Below, piece by piece: positions 15,325 through 23,166 of a DNA stretch of 32,935 bases (its first letter is position 1; every line of letters starts with the position of its first letter). Below the pieces are notes generated by a model. That model saw only the letters and a program-made list of their open reading frames with translations. It was not told the DNA's origin and did not search any database. Origin of the DNA: Deltaproteobacteria bacterium (GTDB taxonomy: Bacteria; Myxococcota_A; Polyangia; Polyangiales; Polyangiaceae); NCBI GenBank assembly GCA_016209145.1, contig JACQWT010000100.1, forward strand, positions 1 to 32,935, in the 5' to 3' direction. A program made the position numbers and the translations under genes.

Positions 15325-17361
15325 TCACCGCCGCGGGGCGGCGTCAACGACGACAGATCCGGGCCGCTCGACCTCCAGCACGTGCGCCGGCAGCTTGTGC
15401 GGATCGAGCCGCACGTAGTTGCGCTCGCCGCGCCAGCGGTAGCGCTCGCCCGCGAGCAGGTCGGTCACCGCGTACTCGCCCTGCTCCGCGCCGCCGTACA
15501 GCTCCGCCGGCACGCGGATGGTGCCCTCTTGCACCTGGAACGGATCGAGGTTGACGGCCACGACGAGCACGTCGGCGAGATCCGCCGTGGCCTTGGCGTA
15601 GGCGATGATCTCGGGGTTGGTGGACTCCAGCACGCGCAGGCCGGAGCCCGTCTGCAGGGCACGGTGCTCGCGCCGGATGCGATTGATGCGCGCGACCTCG
15701 GCGATGATGTTGCCGGCTCGGTGCCAGTCCCAGATCTTGTACTGGTACTTCTCGGAGTCGAGGTACTCCTCGCTGCCTGGCCCGAGGGCCCGGTTCTCGC
15801 ATAGCTCGAAGCCGGAGTAGATGCCGTAGGAAGGCGAGAGAGTCGCCGCCAGCACCAGCCGCTGCAGGAACGCGGGCCGGCCGCCCTCTTGCAGCACCCG
15901 GTGCAGGATGTCGGGCGTGTTGGCGAAAAAATTCGGCCGCAGGAACAGGCGTACGTCGGTGAGGAACAGCTCCCGGCTGTACTCCTCCAGCTCGGAGCGC
16001 GCGTTGCGCCAGGTGAAGTACGTGTACGACTGGGTGAACCCCACCTTCGCCAGTCGGTGCATGCGCTTGGGCCGGGTGAATGCCTCGGCGAGGAAGAGCA
16101 CCTCGGGATGATCGCGGTGCACGCTGTCGATGAGCCACTTCCAGAAGCTCACCGGCTTGGTGTGGGGGTTGTCGACGCGGAAGATCTTGACGCCGTGGCC
16201 GATCCAGAAGCGCAGCACCCCCAGAAGCGCCTGGTACAGGCCGTCGCGTTGGGGGGTCTCGAAGTTGATGGGGTAGATGTCCTGGTACTTCTTGGGCGGG
16301 TTCTCGGCGTACTTGATGGTGCCGTCGGGCCGGTGGCTGAACCACGCGGGATGCTCGCGCACCCAGGGATGATCGGGCGAGCAGTTGATGGCGAAGTCGA
16401 GCGCGATCTCCAGGCCGAGCCGCGCGGCAGCCGTGCGGAAATGGTCGAAGTCACCGATCGTGCCGAGCTCCGGATGCACGGCCTCGTGCCCGCCCTCCGG
16501 GCCGCCGATGGCCCAGGGTGAGCCGGGCTCTCCCGGCTCGGCGTGCTCGCTGCCGTTCTTGCCCTTGCGGTGGGCCCGTCCAATAGGATGGATGGGCGTC
16601 AGGTAGAGCACGTCGAAGCCCATCGCCGCGATCTCGGGCAGCCGCGCCTCGGCTTCGCGGAAAGTAGCCGACCGGCCGGCCACCGTGCCCTGGGAGCGCG
16701 GAAAGATCTCGTACCAGGAGCCGTAGCGCGCCCTCTCGCGATCGACCCAGATCGGGATCTCGTGGTCGTAGCGTCGGAGATCCGCGCGCGCGTCGTGCCG
16801 GTCCATGAGCGCGGCCAGCCGATCGTCCAGTGCGGCGGCAACGGCGCGATGCTCGTCCGGCGCTTCGCGGATGGCCCGAACGAAGCGGCCGAGCGCCTCG
16901 CGGTCCCGGCCGCGCGCGCGGCCGAACGCGGCATCGACGATGGCCAGGCCCTCGCGCAGCTCGGAGCCAACGCCCTGGCCCGCCGCCGCCTTCTTCTCCA
17001 GCTCGCTGCGCCATGAGCCGAAGACGTCGGTCCAGGCCACCACCGTGTAGGCGTGCGGGCCCAGCTCGTCCACGGCGAACGAAGCGCTCCAGCGATCGTT
17101 GGCCTCGTAGCAGGTGCTCATGCGCTCTTCGCGCCAGCCCGAGCGCGCCAGATCGGTCTGGCTCGGGCCGGCGCGCGGCACCTGCTCGGCCGCGTCGAGC
17201 TTGCGCCAGAGCACGGCCGCCTTGAGCAACTCGTGGCCGTCCTTCCAGATGTCGGCCCCGACCTCGATGCGATCGCCGACGACCGCCTTGACGTCGTAGC
17301 GACCGCCGTCGACCTGCGGGCTCAAGCTCTCGATGACGATGCGCTCTTGCTCGATGCTCAT
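15325..17361 (-). CDS. glgE: GlgE: alpha-1,4-glucan:maltose-1-phosphate maltosyltransferase
   Basis: This 678-aa cytoplasmic protein of GH13 subfamily 3 adds maltosyl units from maltose-1-phosphate to alpha-1,4-glucan. The full order is present: an N-terminal beta domain (MSIEQERIVIESLSPQVDGG), the four-helix insert (about 110-180), the catalytic barrel and a C-terminal beta domain. The catalytic residues are visible: nucleophile D397 in FRVDNPHTKP, acid/base E426 in LAEAFTRPKR, and D484 in NTPDI. These match D394, E423 and D480 of the characterised Streptomyces enzyme. The start is the ATG at 17361 after GGAGAAG; the longer open frame upstream overlaps glgM and is not GlgE-like. It lies 134 bp after glgM on the same strand. 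The final 13 residues (PGSVVVDAAPRR region) lie beyond the 38-bp repeat and may have been replaced when the cassette arrived. Confidence 0.95.
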   Translation of the reverse strand: MSIEQERIVIESLSPQVDGGRYDVKAVVGDRIEVGADIWKDGHELLKAAVLWRKLDAAEQVPRAGPSQTDLARSGWREERMSTCYEANDRWSASFAVDELGPHAYTVVAWTDVFGSWRSELEKKAAAGQGVGSELREGLAIVDAAFGRARGRDREALGRFVRAIREAPDEHRAVAAALDDRLAALMDRHDARADLRRYDHEIPIWVDRERARYGSWYEIFPRSQGTVAGRSATFREAEARLPEIAAMGFDVLYLTPIHPIGRAHRKGKNGSEHAEPGEPGSPWAIGGPEGGHEAVHPELGTIGDFDHFRTAAARLGLEIALDFAINCSPDHPWVREHPAWFSHRPDGTIKYAENPPKKYQDIYPINFETPQRDGLYQALLGVLRFWIGHGVKIFRVDNPHTKPVSFWKWLIDSVHRDHPEVLFLAEAFTRPKRMHRLAKVGFTQSYTYFTWRNARSELEEYSRELFLTDVRLFLRPNFFANTPDILHRVLQEGGRPAFLQRLVLAATLSPSYGIYSGFELCENRALGPGSEEYLDSEKYQYKIWDWHRAGNIIAEVARINRIRREHRALQTGSGLRVLESTNPEIIAYAKATADLADVLVVAVNLDPFQVQEGTIRVPAELYGGAEQGEYAVTDLLAGERYRWRGERNYVRLDPHKLPAHVLEVERPGSVVVDAAPRR
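15364..15401. repeat. 38-bp direct repeat, right copy (inside glgE)
   Basis: This stretch is identical to 5615-5652 and in the same orientation. Here it is functional coding sequence for the last part of GlgE (HKLPAHVLEVER). The two copies are 9.75 kb apart and bracket the immunity and RHS genes exactly. Confidence 0.9.
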
Positions 17362-17495
17362 GCTTCTCCGTCGCGTTTTCGGGCTGCCCCCGATGGCCGG
17401 CTTCCGCCTCGCCGCGGGCCTGCCGCGGCGCGGCGGCGACTGCGTGCCCTGCGGCGCGGCCGCGCCCGCGGCGCCGCTCCTGCCTCGGCCACGGG

Positions 17496-18665
17496 TCATG
17501 GAACGTACGTACGGCCGAGCCCCCGCAGCATGTCCTCGTACATGGCACGGGTCTGTTGGGCGATGCTGGTCCAGGAGAAGTGCTCCTCGACGCGCTTTCT
17601 GCCGGCCAGGCCCATCTTGCGCGCCATGGCGCGGTCGCGCAGAAGAAGGTTGATGTGCTCGCCGAGGGCCTTGGGATCGGCGGGCGGAACGAGGAAGCCC
17701 GTCTCGCCGGGCACGACCACCTCCTGGATGCCGCCCACGGCGCTCGCGACGACCGGCTTCTCGCAGGCCATGGCCTCGAGGTTGATGATGCCGAACGGCT
17801 CGTAGACCGAGGGACAGGCGAAAAGCACGCAGTGCGAGTAGAGCTCGACGTAGTCGGTCTCGCGCAAGAGCACGTTGATCCACTGGCAGCGTGGCTCCTG
17901 GGCCACCTTGGCCGCGACCTCCTCCTCGATCTCCTTGGTGTCCGGCGCGCTCGTGCAGCAGACGAGCTTGATGCCCGGATCGACGTACTTCATGGCCTCG
18001 ACCAGGTGGACCATGCCCTTCTGCCGGCTCGTGCGGCCGACGAAGAGGATGTATTCGCCTTCCACCGACCACTGTTTGCGCGTCTCGGTCGCGGCGGACG
18101 GCTTCCAGACGGCGAGATTGATGCCGTTGTGGATGACCTTCACGCGCTCGGGCTTGACGTTGAAGAGCTCGATGATCTCGCGCTGGGCGTGCTGCGAGAC
18201 GGCCACGACGCGGTCGGCGTTCTCCAGCGCGAGCTTCTCGACCCACGAGGTAAGGTGGTAGGAGCGGCCGAGTTGCTCCTCCTTCCAGGGCCGCAGCGGC
18301 TCGAGGCTATGCACCGTGGCGACGTAGGGCACGTCGTAGAGCACCTTGGCGAAGTAGCCGGCGAGGCAGCCGTACCAAGTGTGCGAGTGCACGAGGTCGG
18401 CGTTGACCCGGTCGCGCACCATGGAGAGGTTCGTCGAGAAGGTGCCGAGCGTGCTGCCGAACTTCTTGTCCTCACCTTCCGACATGCGCGGCCATGCCTG
18501 GTAGCCCTTGACCTTGAGGCGGCCCTCCTGGCGGTCCTGCTCGCCGAAGCAGCGCACCTCGGCATCCATGAGCTGGGCGAGCTCGCGCGACAGGTTGTTC
18601 AGGTGCACGCCGGCTCCCCCGTAGACGTGCGGCGGATATTCGCGGGCGAAGAAGCAGACTTTCAC
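17496..18665 (-). CDS. glgM: GT4 glycogen synthase / probable maltose-1-phosphate synthase (GlgM-like)
   Basis: This 389-aa protein begins MKVCFFAREYPPHVYGGAGV, the signature of the actinobacterial and archaeal type of GT4 glycogen synthase. The C-terminal GT-B half holds ILFVGRTSRQKGMVHL and the E-x7-E donor motif (EPFGIINLE, residues 289-297), followed by KPVVASAVGGIQEVV. In mycobacteria the close relative GlgM joins ADP-glucose to glucose-1-phosphate to give maltose-1-phosphate, the GlgE substrate. Its place directly upstream of glgE supports this role, although glycogen elongation cannot be excluded. The start is a GTG at 18665 preceded by AAGGGAG at good spacing; the longer upstream frame is low-complexity and lacks similarity. 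The promoter is probably in 18666-18814, which holds no gene. Confidence 0.85.
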   Translation of the reverse strand: MKVCFFAREYPPHVYGGAGVHLNNLSRELAQLMDAEVRCFGEQDRQEGRLKVKGYQAWPRMSEGEDKKFGSTLGTFSTNLSMVRDRVNADLVHSHTWYGCLAGYFAKVLYDVPYVATVHSLEPLRPWKEEQLGRSYHLTSWVEKLALENADRVVAVSQHAQREIIELFNVKPERVKVIHNGINLAVWKPSAATETRKQWSVEGEYILFVGRTSRQKGMVHLVEAMKYVDPGIKLVCCTSAPDTKEIEEEVAAKVAQEPRCQWINVLLRETDYVELYSHCVLFACPSVYEPFGIINLEAMACEKPVVASAVGGIQEVVVPGETGFLVPPADPKALGEHINLLLRDRAMARKMGLAGRKRVEEHFSWTSIAQQTRAMYEDMLRGLGRTYVP

Positions 18666-18814
18666 GAATGAGACTCCCTTGCGTGGCGCAGGCGCCGGCC
18701 CCGGGGGATTGGGGCGGGGACGGCGGGCCCTGCGGGCGGCGCAGCTTAGTGGACCTGGGCGAAAATTCGGTGCGCAATCTTCCGGAACGGCCGTCGCCCG
18801 CGCCGCCGCCGCCG

Positions 18815-19249
18815 CTACCAGATCTCCGGGGACTCGCCCGGACGTTCGCCCGGCTCGTCGACGAAGCGCCACGTTCCTGTCTTGGGACGGACGGGATGGA
18901 CGTGCAACTCCTGCGACAGGGCGTCGCTCAGGACGATCTCGTCGTCCGTCTCGGCGATCAGCGCTCCCGCTCTCACCTCGGGGCCCACACGCCCGGCGGC
19001 GAGCACGCGTACGCGCACGGCCTCGGGGACCTTGAGGACCGCCACCCGCCCGCCGTAGCCGCGCACCGCCATGGCGCTCGCCGTGGCAGGCGCCGGCCAC
19101 AGCCCGAGGCGTTCGGCAGCGGCACGGGGCAGGGAGCAGTCCGGCGAGCTCGCCTCGTAGCCGGTGTTGACCAGCGCCGCCGCCTCGAGCACCGCCCCAG
19201 GCGTGGCTCCCGCCAGAGCCTCAAGCCGGACTCTTACCCGAACGCCCAT
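18815..19249 (-). CDS. Retropepsin-like (clan AA) aspartyl-protease-fold protein
   Basis: This 144-aa protein contains ALVNTGYEASSPDCSLPRAAAERLGLWP, given here in parts as ALVNTGYEAS, SLPRAAAERLGL. This has the layout of single-domain retropepsin-like proteins (normally D-T-G, then L-P, then L-G-L), except that the catalytic Asp is replaced by Asn (N-T-G). A later ETDDEIVLSDAL segment fits the second strand region of this fold. It ends with KTGTWRFVDEPGERP. It has no signal peptide. Whether it is an active peptidase is doubtful without the Asp. The ATG at 19249 follows CAGGGGA. It overlaps the end of the preceding small gene by 29 bp, so they form a unit. Confidence 0.65.
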   Translation of the reverse strand: MGVRVRVRLEALAGATPGAVLEAAALVNTGYEASSPDCSLPRAAAERLGLWPAPATASAMAVRGYGGRVAVLKVPEAVRVRVLAAGRVGPEVRAGALIAETDDEIVLSDALSQELHVHPVRPKTGTWRFVDEPGERPGESPEIW

Positions 19250-19421
19250 GATCCCCTGCGTCGAATCGGCGCCCCATGCGTTGCTCCCAGAACCGCTGCT
19301 CGATCATCTTGCCGACGCGAGGCCCCACGGCGCGCTTCTCGGCTACGCGCTCCTGGCCGACCTCTCCCAGCTCCACCATGCGGCCGATCCTGGGAGGCTG
19401 CTCCTGCCGATCTGCGCTCAC
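19221..19421 (-). CDS. Small basic protein upstream of the retropepsin-like gene
   Basis: This 66-aa protein starts with GTG at 19421 (MSADRQEQPPRIGRMVELGE), chosen because GGGAGAAGGAA lies just upstream; a GTG at 19439 would add six residues. It is charged and helical (QERVAEKRAV, IEQRFWEQRMGRRFD) with no membrane segment. No family is recognised. Its 29-bp overlap with the next gene suggests the two are translated together and may act together. The upstream stretch 19440-19549 is AT-richer around 19441-19470 and could hold the promoter. Confidence 0.45.
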   Translation of the reverse strand: MSADRQEQPPRIGRMVELGEVGQERVAEKRAVGPRVGKMIEQRFWEQRMGRRFDAGDHGRSGKSPA

Positions 19422-19549
19422 TTCCTTCTCCCGCTTCACGCTACGTACTCTAGCAGTAGGATAGCATAGCGGCGCCCGCTCGCCATGGACGTTGCGCTTG
19501 TCAACCACGCGCCGTTCGGAAACGGCAAACGGTGTGGGATGGCAGACGG

Positions 19550-21928
19550 CTACGGCGCCAGCACGATCGCGCCCTTGGCCGGGATCTCGGCCGTGACGTA
19601 GCCGCCGTTCGAGACGGTGGCGCCCGGCCCGCCCAGGGCGTCCTTGAGCACCGTGCCGGCCGCCAGCCCCAGGCTCTTGGCGACCTCGACGTTGAGCGGC
19701 ACGCTCGACGCAGCTCGGGTAAGCGCCACGATCGCCGCGTTCCCCTTGCCATTCGGCCGGCCGAAGGCCAGCGAGTCCTCGGTCGCCCAGAGCCCGACGT
19801 AGCCGCCGCGGCGCAGGGCCGGCACGTTCTCACGCGCCTTGCCGAGCTTGCGCACGAAGGCGAGCGTCGCGGCCTCGTCGGCGCTCAGGGCCTTGGCGGG
19901 ACGCCACATGAGCCGGTTGTTCGGGTCGGCGCCGCCCCACTGGCCGTACTCGTCGCCGTAGTAGAGCAGCGGGGCGCCGGAAAGGCCGAAGAGCCAGGCC
20001 AGGGCGATGCGCGTGCGCTCGTAGGGCTCGGCCTCGCCCGGGGCGACGGCCGTGTCGTCCCACTTGTTGCCGGGGACGGCGCGATCGTGCGCGCCGTCCT
20101 GCCCCCGGTAGTCGGCCAGCGTGGCGAAACGCGGCGTGTCGTGGCTCCCGAGGTAGGGCGTCATGACCGCTCCGGCGGGCCACTTCTGCAGCCCGTGCTC
20201 GAACCAGTAACCGGCGTGCAGCATGCCCTTGTCGCTGTACGCGAACGTGCGGTAGGCGACGCCGTGGTAGAGCACGAAGTCGAGCTGGCCGTCGAGCCCG
20301 AAGGGGCCGACGTACTTGGCGATGGTCCCGTAGTTCTCGTCGTTGCAGGGATCGGCGCAGTCGTTCCAGCCCATCGCCGTCTCGCCCATCAGGAAGTAGC
20401 GCGCTCCCGCCAGCTCGAAGCCCTCCCGCACCTCGGCCGCCAGGTTGCGCGTCGCGGCCTCCTCGACGTGCTTCACGGCGTCGATGCGAAAGCCGTCGAG
20501 GTTGAGCTCGTCGAGCCACCAGACCGCGTCCGCGACGAAGGCGGCGTTCGCGGCCGGATTGGTGTGGTTGACGTCCGGCATGTACGTGGCGAACATGCAG
20601 TCGAGCGCGTGAGCGGTCCAATCGCAGTTCGGCGTGCCGCACACGCAGCCGGTACGGAACCAGTCGGGGTGCGCGGAGACGTACTCGTGCTCCTGGTGGA
20701 CGTGGTTCAGGACGTAGTCCTGGAGGATGCGGATGCCGTGCGCGTGGGCCTCCTTCACGAGCGCGTGCAGGCCGGCGGCGCCGCCGATGCGCGGCTCGAC
20801 CTCACGCGCCTTGACCGGCCAGTAGCCGTGGTAGCCCGCGACCTTGTGGATGCCGTCGCTGGCGAGGAACGCGCTCTTGGGGTTCGTGCCAAAGGGAGTG
20901 AGCCAGATGGCGCGCACGCCGAGCGCGTCGAGCGTGCCCGCGGCGATCTCCTGGCGCAGCCCCTCGAGATCGCCACCCTTCCAGTCGCCGCGCGGATCGG
21001 CCTCGGGAGTTGCGGGCGGGTTGTTGGCCGGGTCGCCGTCCTTGAACCGGTCGACCACGACCATGTAGATGAGAGCGTCCTGCCACGAGAAGGGCTCGGC
21101 CTCGATCCAGAAGACGAGGCGCAAGGAATCGCCCACCCGGCCGTTCGCGGTCTTGGCGCGCAGGCGCACCGTGTACTTGCCGTCGGCGAGCTTGGTGAGG
21201 CTCAGCTTGACGTTGCCGCTCTTGGCGTCGATGGCAAGCTCGGGGTCCTTGAGCGTCTTCTTGGTCCCCTCGGCGTCGAGCGTGGCCTCGAAACCGGCGG
21301 CGTCGGCTCCGCTCGCCTCGCTACCGTCCACGAAGCTCAGGGTCGCCTCGAAGGATCCCTGCCCGGGCGCGGGGCGCGCTGCGGCGCTGGCGTCCACCTT
21401 GAACGTGGGCAGACGGCAGTCGGGCACCTTGACCGCCGAGTTCTCGACTCCGCCGAAGTACTTGCGCCGCCCCTGGGCCGGATCGAAGACCCACTGGACC
21501 TTCCCGTCCTTGTCGTAGATGAACTTGCAGGCGTGCAGGCCCGGGGGGAGGTCAACGCTGGCCACGTAGACGCCGTTGCCCTTCGGCGCGAGCGCGGTGG
21601 CGGAGGCCACGTTGAAGCTCGCCCACTCGCCCACGACGCGCGGGTTCGTGGCGCCGGGCTCGGCGAGCTCGAAGCGGAAGCTCGTCGGGCACACGAGCCC
21701 CGGCGGCTCCCCGTCCGGCCCTGCGTCGGGCGCCTCGCCGCCCGCTCCGCCCGCCGCCCCTGCCCCACCGCCTCCTCCCGGGCCGCCGGTGGAGCTGCTC
21801 GACGTGGTAGTGGCCTGACCCCCGGCGCCCGGCGCGCCATCGTCGCCGTAGTCGAAGCAGGCGATGGGGATCCAGGCAAAGCCGGCGGCCAGGCCGGCGG
21901 CAAGTGCGGCGGTGCAGCGCCAAGCCAT
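19550..21928 (-). CDS. Secreted or lipid-anchored GH13 alpha-amylase family enzyme
   Basis: This 792-aa protein starts with a hydrophobic signal (MAWRCTAALAAGLAAGFAW) and IPIAC, where Cys24 could be lipid-modified, although the motif is not canonical. A Thr/Ser/Gly-rich linker follows (about 38-75). Residues about 85-170 look like a CBM48/AMPK-type glucan-binding fold (GVYVASVDLPPGLHACKFIYD). The GH13 barrel begins at ALIYMVVVDRFKDGD. The catalytic triad is visible: nucleophile D483 in GFRIDAVKH, acid/base E516 in LMGETAMG, and D597 in GSHDTPRF. The last ~80 residues are the usual beta domain. Likely role: degrading external starch or glycogen for import. Exact substrate is not known. It is separated from the glgM unit and has its own upstream region (21929-22066). 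Confidence 0.88.
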   Translation of the reverse strand: MAWRCTAALAAGLAAGFAWIPIACFDYGDDGAPGAGGQATTTSSSSTGGPGGGGGAGAAGGAGGEAPDAGPDGEPPGLVCPTSFRFELAEPGATNPRVVGEWASFNVASATALAPKGNGVYVASVDLPPGLHACKFIYDKDGKVQWVFDPAQGRRKYFGGVENSAVKVPDCRLPTFKVDASAAARPAPGQGSFEATLSFVDGSEASGADAAGFEATLDAEGTKKTLKDPELAIDAKSGNVKLSLTKLADGKYTVRLRAKTANGRVGDSLRLVFWIEAEPFSWQDALIYMVVVDRFKDGDPANNPPATPEADPRGDWKGGDLEGLRQEIAAGTLDALGVRAIWLTPFGTNPKSAFLASDGIHKVAGYHGYWPVKAREVEPRIGGAAGLHALVKEAHAHGIRILQDYVLNHVHQEHEYVSAHPDWFRTGCVCGTPNCDWTAHALDCMFATYMPDVNHTNPAANAAFVADAVWWLDELNLDGFRIDAVKHVEEAATRNLAAEVREGFELAGARYFLMGETAMGWNDCADPCNDENYGTIAKYVGPFGLDGQLDFVLYHGVAYRTFAYSDKGMLHAGYWFEHGLQKWPAGAVMTPYLGSHDTPRFATLADYRGQDGAHDRAVPGNKWDDTAVAPGEAEPYERTRIALAWLFGLSGAPLLYYGDEYGQWGGADPNNRLMWRPAKALSADEAATLAFVRKLGKARENVPALRRGGYVGLWATEDSLAFGRPNGKGNAAIVALTRAASSVPLNVEVAKSLGLAAGTVLKDALGGPGATVSNGGYVTAEIPAKGAIVLAP

Positions 21929-22066
21929 CGCCTCCTACCTGTATCGGACGGCGCCCGGGTCGTCAATCGACGCCGGGCGCCTCAAGGCCCACCGCGGACC
22001 GCCCGGGCTCGCCCGCGGAACCGCCGATCCAACTTGGCCCGGCTCGGCCGGCGCTTGATGGATCCC

Positions 22067-22106
22067 TTGATACATGTCATACAGCTCTTGTGATACGTAT
22101 ACAGCT
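22067..22106 (+). promoter_or_regulatory. Likely autoregulatory operator/promoter of the VapBC pair
   Basis: This AT-richer stretch contains two exact ATACAGCT copies (22079-22086 and 22099-22106) spaced 20 bp apart, or two helical turns, and two TGATAC copies (22068-22073 and 22091-22096). They overlap the antitoxin start. Ribbon-helix-helix antitoxins normally bind such repeated half-sites to repress their own operon. A TTGATG at 22055-22060 could be a -35 box. No ribosome site is seen, so the message may be nearly leaderless. Confidence 0.45.
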
Positions 22107-22338
22107 TCACCTGAGCGAGGCCCAGGATCGCCAGCTTCGCCGCCTCGCTCGCCGGACCGGCTCGAACCGCGCCGAGCTCATCCGCCGTGGCGTCGACCTG
22201 CTGCTGCGCACCGACACGTCCGTGCCGGATCCGCTGCTCGCGCTGGTCGGCGCGGCGGGGCCCGCCGGCCGCCCGGACGTCTCGGAGCGGCACGACGAGC
22301 TGCTCTACGCGGCAGATCCGGCCGCGGCGGCGCCGTGA
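22090..22338 (+). CDS. vapB: Ribbon-helix-helix antitoxin of a VapBC pair
   Basis: This 82-aa protein starts with GTG at 22090. The first 42 residues are a classic ribbon-helix-helix DNA-binding unit: strand IRIQLHLS, helix EAQDRQLRRLARR, then TGSNRAELIRRGVDLLL. The C-terminal half (about 45-82) is Pro/Ala/Asp-rich, ends in HDELLYAAD, and would be the part that binds and neutralises the toxin. The stop overlaps the toxin start (GTGA at 22335-22338). It should repress its own promoter through the repeats that overlap its start. Confidence 0.85.
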   Translation: MIRIQLHLSEAQDRQLRRLARRTGSNRAELIRRGVDLLLRTDTSVPDPLLALVGAAGPAGRPDVSERHDELLYAADPAAAAP

Positions 22339-22763
22339 CGAACGAGCTCTTCGTCGACACCGGAGCCTGGTACGCGCTGCAGGTTCCTGACGATGCCTGG
22401 CACGCGCAGGCGGCGCAGACGCTGGCGCGAGTGGTCGCCCGCGCGCTGCCGCTCGTCACGACCAACCTGGTCGTCGGTGAGACCTACAGCTTGCTCGTGC
22501 GCACGCACGGCACGACCGTCGCCCGGCGCTTCCTGCAAGCCGTCGCGGGCAGCCCGCGGCTCATCCGCGTGTTTGTCGACGAGGCCACCGAGCGCGAGGG
22601 CTATGAGCTGTTGCGCCGCTATGCCGACCACGCCTTCTCCTATGTCGATGGGACATCGTTCGCGGTGATGCGGCGGCGCCGCACGAGATCGGCCTTCGCA
22701 TTCGATCGCCACTTCGCCACCGCCGGCTTCGTGCGCATCCCCGTGGACGAGCCGATCGCGTAG
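22335..22763 (+). CDS. vapC: VapC-type PIN-domain ribonuclease toxin
   Basis: This 142-aa protein starts at the GTG of the GTGA overlap. It is a full PIN domain with the acidic metal-binding residues in place: D8 (FVDTGAWYAL), E49 (LVVGETYSLL), D105 (FSYVDGTSFAVM) and D124 (FAFDRHF), followed by the final strand GFVRIP. PIN toxins of this kind cut specific RNAs such as tRNA or rRNA loops when their antitoxin is degraded. Nothing suggests inactivation. It sits between the amylase and an inverted-repeat element, a common place for such a module. Confidence 0.88.
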   Translation: MTNELFVDTGAWYALQVPDDAWHAQAAQTLARVVARALPLVTTNLVVGETYSLLVRTHGTTVARRFLQAVAGSPRLIRVFVDEATEREGYELLRRYADHAFSYVDGTSFAVMRRRRTRSAFAFDRHFATAGFVRIPVDEPIA

Positions 22764-22785
22764 ATCCGTCTCGATCAGCCCTGGG

Positions 22786-23166
22786 GGCGTCAACCCATCG
22801 CCGTTGACAGCTCTATCCCTCCGAGATCCTTGCGGTCGAGGCGCGGTCCAGGAAACGCCGGCAGGCGTGGCCATGGCCTGGCGCACCGAATGTGGAGTGT
22901 GGAACAGGAATGTGGAATGTGGAACAGCAGCGATCGGCAAGGGCAAGCGGAGGGCCGCAAGGGCGATGACCTCGCCCGACGCCTGGAGGGGTTTGCCGTC
23001 GCGGCTGCTCCGGAGCCCGCCTGCCTGCCCAGGGCTCGAACATATCTGCGAGTCCAGGGATGACATTCCACATTCTCTGTTCTCTGTTTCACATTGCACG
23101 TTTCCGTGGCCCACGTCCTCCCGCACCTCGGGCCGCCGAGCTGTCAACGGCGATGGGGCGTCAACC
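22786..23166. repeat. ~380-bp intergenic element bounded by 20-bp inverted repeats
   Basis: CCCATCGCCGTTGACAGCTC at 22794-22813 recurs as its exact reverse complement at 23138-23157, and each copy is flanked outside by GGCGTCAACC (22786-22795 and 23157-23166). Inside lie a 20-bp tandem repeat and an inverted 13-bp copy of part of it at 23063-23075. No credible gene is present. It fills the gap between the convergent vapC and the BshC-like gene, whose stop codon lies within the right-hand 10-mer. It may be a non-coding mobile element, a structured RNA, or a large two-way terminator. Confidence 0.7.
22888..22927 (+). repeat. Two tandem 20-bp repeats
   Basis: GAATGTGGAGTGTGGAACAG is followed directly by GAATGTGGAATGTGGAACAG, differing at one base. 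The 13-mer GAATGTGGAATGT also occurs inverted at 23063-23075, so the two sides of the element could pair in part. Confidence 0.85.

Noticed and set aside
5615-15401. Cassette considered as a phage or integrative element
   Set aside because: No integrase, transposase, phage structural or transfer gene is present between the repeats; only the toxin-related genes are seen.
17496-18665. GT4 gene considered as bshA to complete a bacillithiol set
   Set aside because: The N-terminus REYPPHVYGGAGV is of the glycogen-synthase/GlgM type and the gene pairs with glgE, not with the bsh-like genes.
19532-22093. 853-codon + strand open frame across the amylase gene
   Set aside because: Antisense shadow; the GH13 catalytic motifs are all on the - strand.
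22786-23166. Inverted-repeat element considered as a retron non-coding RNA
   Set aside because: No reverse transcriptase is encoded anywhere in the window, and the inner layout does not show an msr/msd order.
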